From: JAQBDA01 sp041301185
GTDB lineage: Bacteria > Chloroflexota > Anaerolineae > Anaerolineales > UBA4823
Length of the DNA stretch: 21,525 nt
NCBI GenBank assembly: GCA_041301185.1
Contig: JBFYSV010000089.1
Coordinates: forward strand, 1-21,525
Direction of reading: 5' to 3'
Both the position numbers and the translations under genes were made by a program. The notes beneath the pieces are model-generated. The model was not told the origin of the DNA and did not search any database. It saw only the letters and a list, made by a program, of their open reading frames with translations. The first letter of the stretch is position 1. Every line of letters starts with the position of its first letter. Of this stretch, positions 15,104-21,525 are shown in pieces.

Positions 15104-17079
15104 CCGGCAGCTCCATTCAGCTCGGTGATCTCCAGCTCGTCCTCGGTACGCCCAATGCGCAGCACCACGAACTCCGCCGGGTGGACGGGTGCCACGCCGA
15201 TGTCCACCACCAGCCGTCCCAGCGCCACATCGGCGGGCGGGTTGTTCTCCTCGTCGCAGCGCACAAAGAAAGCCTGGTCGGGGGTGGCGCCTGCCAGGGC
15301 GCCTTTGCGGCGCAGGGCTGCCAGGAAACCGGAGATCGCCAGCAGCAACGCCTGGCGCAGATAGAAATCGTGCGGCTCAAAGACCGCCCATTGCAGCGAG
15401 ATATACAGCGCCCGGCGGATGAGCAGCAGCAAGCGGCGCACGTTGAGAAAGCGGTAGGCCGGGTCGCTGCTCAGGGTGCGCGCCCCATAGACGCGCAGGC
15501 CGCGCCCGGGCAGCGCTCGCAGGCAGTTGATGCCCAGTGGGTTGAGCAGCGCCTGCCATTCCTCGCTCACTTCCAGAGAGAAGCCCTGCGCCCACTCCAG
15601 GAGGGCGTTGGCGGGCGCTTTGTGCGCCCCCACGCTGCGGTCGGTGCGGGCGATGACTCCGGCGGCGTGCCCGCTGGGCGGAATGGCTCTCACCACCTGC
15701 CCGCCCAGGCGCAGCGGGTCGGTGACGAGCACCCACGGGTAATACAGGGCGGCGTAGCTGCTATCGAACTGCTGCCGCCAGCCCATCACCTGGCTGGGGT
15801 CAAAGACCTGCGCTCCGCCCGGTTCGGGCGGGTCGATCAGCGCCACCCGGTCGGCCTGGGTCTCGCAATGCAGCACAAGCTGCTGCTGCACCCACAGCAC
15901 CTGGCTGCGGCTGAAAACCGGCGGCTGCTCGGCGATATCCGGGCAGAGGCCGGGCGGCAAAGGCAGCACGCCGGGCGGCGGGGGACAGTCGATGCACGGG
16001 TCTGGCTCAGGCTGGGGCAAGGGATCGTACACAGTGGGTGGCGCCGGGCGAATGAGGATATCTGGGATAGCTACCAGCGACACTTCCTCCTCCATCTCCA
16101 GGACGCGCAACCCGGTGGCGCTGGCGCCAGGGTCACCGGTGAAATCCAGCGCCTGCAGGTTCGCCAGCCCATCCGCCCCGCAGCGCAGGCTGAGCGTCCC
16201 GGCGGAAAAATCGGGCGTGGCGGCATCCACATCGGGCAGCCAATCCTGCCAGGTGGGCAGTAGCAGCCCGGCGTGCAGGTCTTCCACCTCGATCAGCGGC
16301 AGGGGCTCCCGACGGCGCTGCAAGGGGTCGGCAGGCAGGTTGATTATCGCCGGCGCGTAGCGCTCGCCTTGCGGCACGATGGACAGATCGGGGCATAGCG
16401 CCCGCAGGCGCCCGTTCTCGTACACCGCCAGCGAGAAGGTGACCGTCTCCAGGTCGATGGGGGCCGCCAGGTCAAAGCCCGCCAAGACCATCGGCAGCAC
16501 GTCCAGCGGGCTGTCCCAAACCAGATAGCCGCCCACCGGCTCCACGCGTTGCACCACCCGGTAGGCTTCGATATCCCCGCTGAGGTTGCGCTGGAACAGG
16601 CGCACCAGCGACCCCGGCGGGAAGCCCACCACCGAGGCGACCGCCGAAGCGGAGCCATCCGCAGGCTGCGAGCCGCTGGTCTGAGTGGCCTCCGAGCGCC
16701 CGTTGGCCAGGCGCACCTGCAAGCGGTTGCCCCACCTGCCCTCGCTGCTGGCGCGGATGCGCAGGGTGGGGCTGCCGTCCATGCCGATCAGCTCGCCCTG
16801 GGCGCGGGCTGCATCGCCGTGCGCCACGCGCACGATATAGCCGCGCCGCCCGCCGTTCTCAAAGAACGCCTTTACGCAGTACGCCAGGTAAGCATTCCCG
16901 CTGAAATCGCCAAATACCGACTGGAACTGGCGCCAGGACTCTACCGGCCAGGCGGTGTGCAGCGGGCCGCGCTCTGCCAGTCCCACGAAAGCGGCGATAT
17001 CCGTGCGCACAGCACTGATCCCGCCCCGGGTGGCATCTGTCGGCTCGTAGTACACGCCAGGCGTCAGGTATTCGGGCAT
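15100..17079 (-). CDS. Contractile tail sheath protein 2
   Basis: A 659-aa sheath subunit. Seen: MPEYLTPGVYYEP opening, AFFENGGRRGYIVRVAHG at 71-88, and the conserved C-terminal sheath core (AALYYPWVLVTDPL, PPSGHAAGVIARTDRSVGAH, GLRVYGARTL, VRRLLLLIRRALY, VFEPHD, FFVRCDEENNPP, GRLVVDIGVAPVHPAEFVVL). Between them is a large outer domain. Odd: residues about 343-384 form a Pro-rich insert with two cysteine pairs and runs of prolines, absent from sheath 1. Family knowledge: the C-terminal strands mesh with neighbours and drive contraction. Paired with tube 2 downstream, it may form the ring or rings nearest the baseplate, like a specialised Pvc3/Pvc4. GGAG lies 6-7 bases upstream of the start. 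Confidence 0.95.
   Translation of the reverse strand: MPEYLTPGVYYEPTDATRGGISAVRTDIAAFVGLAERGPLHTAWPVESWRQFQSVFGDFSGNAYLAYCVKAFFENGGRRGYIVRVAHGDAARAQGELIGMDGSPTLRIRASSEGRWGNRLQVRLANGRSEATQTSGSQPADGSASAVASVVGFPPGSLVRLFQRNLSGDIEAYRVVQRVEPVGGYLVWDSPLDVLPMVLAGFDLAAPIDLETVTFSLAVYENGRLRALCPDLSIVPQGERYAPAIINLPADPLQRRREPLPLIEVEDLHAGLLLPTWQDWLPDVDAATPDFSAGTLSLRCGADGLANLQALDFTGDPGASATGLRVLEMEEEVSLVAIPDILIRPAPPTVYDPLPQPEPDPCIDCPPPPGVLPLPPGLCPDIAEQPPVFSRSQVLWVQQQLVLHCETQADRVALIDPPEPGGAQVFDPSQVMGWRQQFDSSYAALYYPWVLVTDPLRLGGQVVRAIPPSGHAAGVIARTDRSVGAHKAPANALLEWAQGFSLEVSEEWQALLNPLGINCLRALPGRGLRVYGARTLSSDPAYRFLNVRRLLLLIRRALYISLQWAVFEPHDFYLRQALLLAISGFLAALRRKGALAGATPDQAFFVRCDEENNPPADVALGRLVVDIGVAPVHPAEFVVLRIGRTEDELEITELNGAAG
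15930..16050 (-). other. Proline-rich, cysteine-containing insert in sheath 2
   Basis: Codes for residues about 343-384 of sheath 2, with PLPQPEPDPCIDCPPPPG followed by further Pro/Leu and a third cysteine. It joins the outer domain to the conserved C-terminal core. Sheath 1 has a short ordinary loop here. Likely a surface-exposed flexible linker; the CxxC could bind metal or form a disulfide. Boundaries are approximate. Confidence 0.6.
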
Positions 17080-17100
17080 CTTTCGCTCCGGGCTGCCGCT

Positions 17101-17538
17101 TTATTCAATCTCGACCCGCTCAACGCAGATCTCGATCGTCTCGATCAAAACATCGTTGCTGGACGCGCTCAGGTTGGATGACTCGTACTTGGTAATCCAG
17201 CCGGCTTCAAAGTTCCAGCGCAACACGGCTGTGCGGTCCTCGTCTTGCAGGATGATCGCCCCGTTGCGCCGCTCCACTGCTCCGTTCAGCCCGGTAAGGT
17301 ACCAGTTCCACAGCTCGCGGTTATCGGTATAGCCGCGCTTGAGGGTGATATTGCTGAATTTGCGCAACCCGGTCAGCTTGCGCACATGCATGTTTACATC
17401 AGTGCCTTCGCGGTACTCCACCGGGTCGATATTGAAGCTTAGCCCGCTGGCCTCGCTGAAGCCCGCCACAGCGGCGTTATCGATCTCCACGCGGTAGTTG
17501 TAGCCACGGTACGGGTCATTTCGGTCTCCTACAGCCAT
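17101..17538 (-). CDS. Tail tube protein 1, gp19 family (Pvc1-like, main tube)
   Basis: A 145-aa inner tube subunit, the standard length. Seen: DPYRGYNYRVEI at 8-19, GFSEASGL at 26-33, EYREGTD 41-47, ITLKRGYTDNRELWNWY 64-80, RRNGAIIL 90-97, W-x-F-x-x-GWITKYESSNLSA and NDVLIETIEICVE. Family knowledge: hexamers stack into the rigid tube that the contracting sheath drives outward and that carries cargo in PVC and Afp. AGGAGG stands just before the ATG, fitting high expression. Flanked by the two sheath genes. Confidence 0.96.
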   Translation of the reverse strand: MAVGDRNDPYRGYNYRVEIDNAAVAGFSEASGLSFNIDPVEYREGTDVNMHVRKLTGLRKFSNITLKRGYTDNRELWNWYLTGLNGAVERRNGAIILQDEDRTAVLRWNFEAGWITKYESSNLSASSNDVLIETIEICVERVEIE

Positions 17539-17562
17539 CTTGGCCTCCTGTTATTCGTTAGC

Positions 17563-19581
17563 CTAAGCCAGATTGGCTTCGGCGGTGTACTGCTGGATGC
17601 GGATGATGACAAACTCAGCTGGCTTGACCGGGGCAATGCCCACCTGCACGATCAGCCGCCCGTTGTCGATATCGTCCTGGGTCATGGTGGTGCGGTCGCA
17701 GCGCACGAAGAAAGCTTCCTCCGCTTTGACCCCCATCAGGGCGCCATCCCGCCAGACGCGCAGCAGGAAGTTGGTGATCGATTGGCGCACACGAGCCCAT
17801 AGCGGCTCGTCATTCGGCTCGAAGACCACCCACTGCAAGCCCTCATCCAGCGACTCTTCGACAAAAATGAACAGCCGCCGCACCGGCACGTATTTCCAGG
17901 CTGCGTCGCTGGTCAGGCAGCGCGAGCCCCACACCCGCAGGCCGCGGTTGCTCAGGCGGAAATCGCGGATCACGTTGATATTGCTGGGGTTGAGGATGTC
18001 TTGCTCGCCCTTGTTGATGGTCAGCTCCAGGTTGGTAATCCCTTGCACGACCACGTTCGCCGGGGCTTTGTGCACGCCGCGCTCGATATCTGTCTTGGCG
18101 TAGATGCCCGCCACGTGCCCGGAGGGCGGCAGGACGATCTCCAATCCCGTGGGCGGGTCTTGCGCCACGAGACTGGGGAAGTATAGAGCGGCGTATTTGG
18201 TGTCATACAGGCCGCGCTGCGCCTGGATGTCGTCCATGGCGCTATTCAGGTTGTACTCCGGGTCCAGGATGGCGAAGCGGTCTTGCAGCAGTTCACAATG
18301 CGTGATCAGGCTGTTCTGCACCGTCTGGCTGGTCAGCCCAGGCACAGCCACGATGCTGATCTGATCAATGTCCGCCAGGGCCTGGATGCCGGTGCGATTG
18401 CCGGGTCCCAGGTCTGTGCCCACGTAGTCGCCGTCGGCAGGGGCGGTGCCGTCCAGACCGCCGGTCATCTCCACGTTCAGCCCATCGTCGCCGCTGGGCA
18501 TGCGGAAGGGGTGGGTCTCTACCACCGACCCGCCCGAAACGCGGAACAGGTTGGAGGCGTTGTTGATCACATCTTCATAGAAATGGGGCGTGGTATTGTC
18601 CAGGGTCAGAGCGGGAAAGCTCTCGCTGACCCCGTTATAGGCGGCGGTGATCCCGAATTCGCAGGTGCGGGCCGTGGTGACGGTTGCCGGGGCGTTGGGG
18701 TCCAGGTCGGTAGCTGCCGCCAGGGGTGGGGTGATCAGGATGGCGCTGCCTTGCAGGCTGAGCACGCGGTGGTACAGACGGTCGCCCGCCGCGCCGCTGG
18801 AGCCCAGGTCGAACTCCACGATGGCTCCGGCGTAGAAGCCGCTGACCGTGGTCAGGCGCACCGCATCGAAGTCCCCCGAGGCGGGCACGCTCTCGCTCAG
18901 CGAGACCACCTGGGCGCGCCCCAGCGAGGTGTGGCTGATGCGCACTTGCAGGGCGTTGCCCCATGCACCAGGGTCGGCAGCCTCGATCTGCACCACGGCT
19001 GCAAACGGCCCGCCGGGGGCGGTGATATCCACCTGGGTGAAGCGCAGGTCAAAATCTGTGCCGCCGGGTGGGGCAACCGCCAGGGTCACCTGGTTCAGGC
19101 TGGAATCATAGGCGCTGATATTCGTGCTGTGGGTGGTGGTGACCCCATCCCGCACCTGGGTGAAGGTGACCGGGGTGGGTGCCGCCGCGCCCACGCCGCG
19201 CAGGGTGCTCAGGAAGGCGGTGGTGCTGCCTCCCAGCAGGTTCTGGCTGAGGCGGGTGTGGATGCCAGCGGGAGGCGTGGCGCCGGCGGTGGCATTGCCG
19301 GTGCCCTCCACGCGCACAACATAGACGCGCTTGCCACCGTTCTCAAAAAAGCCGCGCACGGCGTGGGGCAAGAAGCGGTGGTCGCCCAGCGCATCCGGCA
19401 GGTACGCGCCGTAACGACGGCGGTAATCTGCAAAGCTGGTGACTAGCTGGGGCAGCCCGCTCACCGGGCCGCGCACGGTCATCCCGACCATGCCAGCGGT
19501 GCTGGTGCTCACGCCTTCGATTGGTTTGGGCCCGCTGTCAATCTCTTCAATATAGACGCCGGGCGATAAATACTCTGCCAT
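17563..19581 (-). CDS. Contractile tail sheath protein 1
   Basis: A 672-aa sheath subunit, probably the main one. Seen: MAEYLSPGVYIEEIDSG opening, GFFENGGKRVYVVRVEGTG near 77-95, an outer insert about 100-370 rich in Gly/Ala/Thr with a beta module (GFYAGAIVEFDLG, DRLYHRVLSL, ILITPPLA), then the C-terminal core about 400-672 (YAALYFPSLVAQDP, LPPSGHVAGIYAKTDIERGV, GLRVWGSRCL, VRRLFIFVEESL, VFEPNDEPLW, AFFVRCD, GRLIVQVGIAPVKPAEFVII). The start has the strongest ribosome-binding site of the block (AGGAGGT). Family knowledge: the sheath surrounds the tube and shortens to fire it. The tube gene follows 24 bases later. Confidence 0.96.
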   Translation of the reverse strand: MAEYLSPGVYIEEIDSGPKPIEGVSTSTAGMVGMTVRGPVSGLPQLVTSFADYRRRYGAYLPDALGDHRFLPHAVRGFFENGGKRVYVVRVEGTGNATAGATPPAGIHTRLSQNLLGGSTTAFLSTLRGVGAAAPTPVTFTQVRDGVTTTHSTNISAYDSSLNQVTLAVAPPGGTDFDLRFTQVDITAPGGPFAAVVQIEAADPGAWGNALQVRISHTSLGRAQVVSLSESVPASGDFDAVRLTTVSGFYAGAIVEFDLGSSGAAGDRLYHRVLSLQGSAILITPPLAAATDLDPNAPATVTTARTCEFGITAAYNGVSESFPALTLDNTTPHFYEDVINNASNLFRVSGGSVVETHPFRMPSGDDGLNVEMTGGLDGTAPADGDYVGTDLGPGNRTGIQALADIDQISIVAVPGLTSQTVQNSLITHCELLQDRFAILDPEYNLNSAMDDIQAQRGLYDTKYAALYFPSLVAQDPPTGLEIVLPPSGHVAGIYAKTDIERGVHKAPANVVVQGITNLELTINKGEQDILNPSNINVIRDFRLSNRGLRVWGSRCLTSDAAWKYVPVRRLFIFVEESLDEGLQWVVFEPNDEPLWARVRQSITNFLLRVWRDGALMGVKAEEAFFVRCDRTTMTQDDIDNGRLIVQVGIAPVKPAEFVIIRIQQYTAEANLA

Positions 19582-19605
19582 ATCGCTACCTCCTGGGTAA
19601 ATAAA

Positions 19606-20670
19606 TTAGGGAGTAAAGAGCCTCAGGTTAACCGTGTTGACCGGCTGGGCAGGGTCGATGCTCCAGCCCTGGTCAGCAAAATGGGTGGCAGCGGGGTTTT
19701 CGGCATGCAGGCTGATTGCATGCAGGTCCACCACGCCGTCGATGCGGTAATAGCCCCGGTCTTGGGCGGTGTCCCTGCTCAGTGCGCCCAGGACATGCTG
19801 TTCCACCCGAGCTGGATTGGCATCTTGCACCTGGATGCCGCTTGCGGTCAGCCCGGAAACCAGCCAGAGCAACCCCTGCCCGGCGGAGGCATCCCGGTCC
19901 AGCGCGACCGCTGCCCCAGGTGTCACCGTCACTGCCTGCACGGGCGTGCCCGCAGGGTAAGAGCGGCGCAACCCGCCGCGTAAAAATACCTGCCCTGGCT
20001 GCGAGCCAGGCGAATCGACCGCCATAAACTCATAATCTGGCTCGCCGCCCAGGCGCAAAACGTTGCCCGGCAGCAGCCCGGCGCTGTTGTCCAAACGCAG
20101 CTCGGTTGCCAGGAACGCGGCCGGCTGGTCTAGCACCCGCGCTGCGCCCAGGCTGGCAAACGTGCAGGCGCTGACCGGCGTTCCGGCAGGGTGGTCAAAA
20201 TGCAGCGGGGTGCGCAGGGTGAGCAAGTTTGCCTGGTCGATCTCCACCCTTGCCAGCCCTACCACCGCCCCGCCGATGCCCATCGTCACCCAGCCCTGGA
20301 TGCGCAGTGGCTGGTAATGCAGGGATAAATCCAGCCCGGGCAGGGGAAAAGCGCTGCCTGCCGGGATGGACACAGGGACGGAAAGCGGCTGGTGGCGCTC
20401 CGCCTGGAGGATCAGGTTCAGGTTGTAGGCAGTTGTGTCCAGGTCGGGGAAAACCAGCGGTACGTGCGCCGCCAGGCAGAAAAAGCCGTCCCGCCCGGTC
20501 TTGACCTGCACGCCGGGGTGGTCTACCTGCACCGCCGGCAGCAGCGCAGCCCCAGAGGGGGTGGAGGTGACTCGCCCCACCATCAGCACTTGGTAGCTGC
20601 TGATCAAATCATCGACCACGCTGTAAAGGCGACTGCCCACCTGGACCTGGTAGCGATTTGCAAACATCAT
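19606..20670 (-). CDS. Beta-rich carboxypeptidase-regulatory-like protein of unknown role
   Basis: A 354-aa protein of no named family. Seen: residues about 31-68 (VGRVTSTPSG ... VKTGRDGFFCLA) have the pattern of carboxypeptidase-regulatory/transthyretin-like domains. About 185-247 form a module (GLLPGNVLRLGG, EFMAVDS, VFLRGGLRRSYPAGTPVQAV) with a partial earlier copy ending HPAGTPVSACT (160-170). The same kind of module sits in the outer domains of the two sheaths. The C terminus contains RGYYRIDGVVDLHAISL. The ATG at 20670 overlaps the DUF4255 stop by 4 bases (ATGA), and this start is preferred over a longer frame reaching back into that gene. Inference: a surface decoration or cap-associated protein. 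Confidence 0.75.
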   Translation of the reverse strand: MMFANRYQVQVGSRLYSVVDDLISSYQVLMVGRVTSTPSGAALLPAVQVDHPGVQVKTGRDGFFCLAAHVPLVFPDLDTTAYNLNLILQAERHQPLSVPVSIPAGSAFPLPGLDLSLHYQPLRIQGWVTMGIGGAVVGLARVEIDQANLLTLRTPLHFDHPAGTPVSACTFASLGAARVLDQPAAFLATELRLDNSAGLLPGNVLRLGGEPDYEFMAVDSPGSQPGQVFLRGGLRRSYPAGTPVQAVTVTPGAAVALDRDASAGQGLLWLVSGLTASGIQVQDANPARVEQHVLGALSRDTAQDRGYYRIDGVVDLHAISLHAENPAATHFADQGWSIDPAQPVNTVNLRLFTP

Positions 20671-21239
20671 CCACCTGAAGAAACGATCTGGCTGTGGGTG
20701 ACCTGGCGCTGCAGCACCACCGGGCTGGCCTGCGGCGGTTCTTCGGAATCGATCAGGATCACCTGCACCAGGTAGCTGACCGACGCCTGGTAAGACTCTT
20801 GCAGCGCCTCCCACACCCGGGTCAGCTCTTCCAGGGTGGGGGTCTCCAGCGAGATGCGGAACTCGGACTGGCTGCCCAATAGAGCGCCAGCCAGGTCTGC
20901 CCCGCTCAGCAAGGGATGATCGTTAAAGACCTGCAACACGCGCCCGAGCAACTCTTGCTCATCGAGCGGGTCGCTCATCATCGGCGTGACCAGGTAGTGC
21001 AGGTTCACAGGCAGCGGCTGGCGGCGCACCTGGTTGAGGCCCAGCCGCTCTGGGGGATGGTTGAGGGCATGCTCGTTGCGCGTGACACGGTACATCCACA
21101 CCGAGATGCCCGTATCCTGATCGGAGTGCATCTCTTTGGGAGATTTGAGCTCCACGCTCACCCCGGGATCGGTGATGTATTGCTCTAAAATCTGCTGTAA
21201 CGATTCGCTGACAGCGCGAATGGCGGTGTATTGGCTCAT
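20667..21239 (-). CDS. DUF4255 protein, tail terminator/cap (Pvc16/Afp16 type)
   Basis: A 190-aa protein. Seen: MSQYTAIRAVSESLQQIL, then GISVWMYRVTRNEHALNHPP (44-63), LPVNLHYLVTPM, DEQELLGRVLQVFNDHPLLSG, and SLETPTLEELTRVWEAL with SVSYLVQVILID, all typical of DUF4255. Family knowledge: Afp16/Pvc16 caps the distal end of tube and sheath and sets or ends tail length. The C-terminal 20 residues (SPVVLQRQVTHSQIV) are a short extension. Its stop is overlapped by the next start. It is the most promoter-proximal recognisable structural gene in the window. Confidence 0.92.
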   Translation of the reverse strand: MSQYTAIRAVSESLQQILEQYITDPGVSVELKSPKEMHSDQDTGISVWMYRVTRNEHALNHPPERLGLNQVRRQPLPVNLHYLVTPMMSDPLDEQELLGRVLQVFNDHPLLSGADLAGALLGSQSEFRISLETPTLEELTRVWEALQESYQASVSYLVQVILIDSEEPPQASPVVLQRQVTHSQIVSSGG

Positions 21240-21260
21240 ACTGCCTGGTAGGAAAACTCC

Positions 21261-21479
21261 CTAGTGCAAAAACGAGCGGATGAATGCGAGGATCTTTTCC
21301 AGGTCCTGGAAGTGACGCTGCTGACCGGTGTAGGCATGGGTGATATGGCCTCTCCAGAGCGCCGGCTCCTCCTTCCACAGCTTGACCACGAACGCATGGG
21401 TATCGTGATCGATTGAAGATGAGTCCGCTGCGCCCTGGCGCTGCTCGCTGTCCTGGCTGCGATCCTCAGAATGATCCAT
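21261..21479 (-). CDS. Small conserved eCIS-associated protein of unknown function
   Basis: A 72-aa protein. Seen: a polar Asp/Ser/Gln-rich N terminus (1-27), then a compact segment HAFVVKLWKEEPALWRGHIT, then a YTGQQRHFQDLEKILAFIRSFL helix. From memory, short proteins with an F-V-x-K/R-x-W ... WRGHITH ... L-x-x-I-x-x-F-I pattern recur near eCIS and related loci, but I cannot name a family. No strong ribosome-binding site precedes the ATG at 21479 (only GGAA), and the polar N terminus might be shorter in reality. It precedes the DUF4255 gene by 21 bases and probably shares its transcript. A regulatory or assembly role is possible. Confidence 0.6.
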   Translation of the reverse strand: MDHSEDRSQDSEQRQGAADSSSIDHDTHAFVVKLWKEEPALWRGHITHAYTGQQRHFQDLEKILAFIRSFLH

Positions 21480-21506
21480 TTCCAGTATTCTAGCAAGCGG
21501 GTATAT

Positions 21507-21523
21507 CCGGGAGTACCTCCCGG
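21507..21523 (-). other. Hairpin upstream of the first gene
   Basis: A perfect 7-base inverted repeat with a 3-base loop (CCGGGAG-TAC-CTCCCGG) ending 27 bases before the 72-aa gene start. It has no U-run on the minus-strand side (GATATA follows). It might be a leader hairpin, an operator, or the stem of a weak terminator for a gene beyond the edge. A TAGAAT hexamer (21492-21487) lies between it and the gene, but no matching -35 box is visible. Confidence 0.4.
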
Positions 21524-21525
21524 GT

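Noticed and set aside
18283..19446. Plus-strand open frame (387 codons) opposite sheath 1
   Set aside because: Antisense shadow; sheath 1 is among the most certain calls in the window.
20670..20814. Upstream extension of the 354-aa gene into the DUF4255 gene
   Set aside because: It would add 48 Pro/Gly/Ala/Arg-rich residues overlapping a conserved gene; the ATGA overlap at 20670 is the natural start.
21487..21492. TAGAAT as a -10 promoter box
   Set aside because: No acceptable -35 box lies 16-18 bases upstream, and it sits only 7 bases from the start codon, which would leave almost no leader.
1..21525. Complete prophage
   Set aside because: No capsid, portal, terminase, integrase, holin or lysin gene is seen; only tail-type structural genes are present, including eCIS hallmarks DUF4255 and LysM.

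Overview
The window is one tightly packed block of genes, all read from the minus strand, that builds a phage-tail-like contractile nanomachine. The class is the extracellular contractile injection system (eCIS), as in the Photorhabdus virulence cassette (PVC) and the antifeeding prophage (Afp). In transcription order (high to low coordinate) it holds: a 72-aa protein of unknown role; a DUF4255 tail-cap protein; a beta-rich 354-aa protein; sheath 1; tube 1; sheath 2; tube 2; a 65-aa DUF5908-like protein; a LysM baseplate protein; a gpD-like hub; a gpV-like spike; a 233-aa protein of unknown role; a gp25-like protein; a gpJ-like baseplate wedge; a gpI-like protein fused to a beta-propeller; three large proteins sharing an N-terminal domain; and the first 28 codons of another small gene cut by the left edge.

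The most interesting region is the distal third (about 102-6397). Three consecutive genes begin with the same recognisable domain (Y-F/Y-x-G-Q/K ... EQ-x-Y ... R-x-H-N ... G-x-V-x-G-L ... PG-x-x-x-D) and then diverge. One carries a YVTN-type beta-propeller and a 17-triplet collagen-like stretch. One is very cysteine-rich, with a C-terminal coiled coil. One carries phage-fibre GIGT repeats and a lectin-like C terminus. I read these as alternative or stacked fibres or tip proteins docked by a common anchor on the baseplate. The gpI-like protein just upstream has its own NHL-type propeller, so the particle's distal end would carry two different propellers.

No capsid, portal, terminase, integrase or lysis gene is visible, which argues against a prophage. 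The presence of DUF4255, LysM and two sheath-tube pairs argues for eCIS over an R-type pyocin. The AAA+ ATPase, long tape measure, PAAR tip and any toxin cargo expected of an eCIS are not in this window. They may lie beyond either edge.

The DNA is GC-rich (by eye about 60-65%), with strong AGGAGG-type ribosome-binding sites, very short gaps and some ATGA overlaps. Nothing identifies the host firmly. Gene order and domain fusions fit environmental eCIS loci of Chloroflexota, Cyanobacteria or Actinobacteria-like bacteria. Chloroflexota is my best guess, at low confidence. No gene-free stretch exceeds 70 bases, and I saw no RNA gene, insertion sequence, CRISPR array or attachment site.
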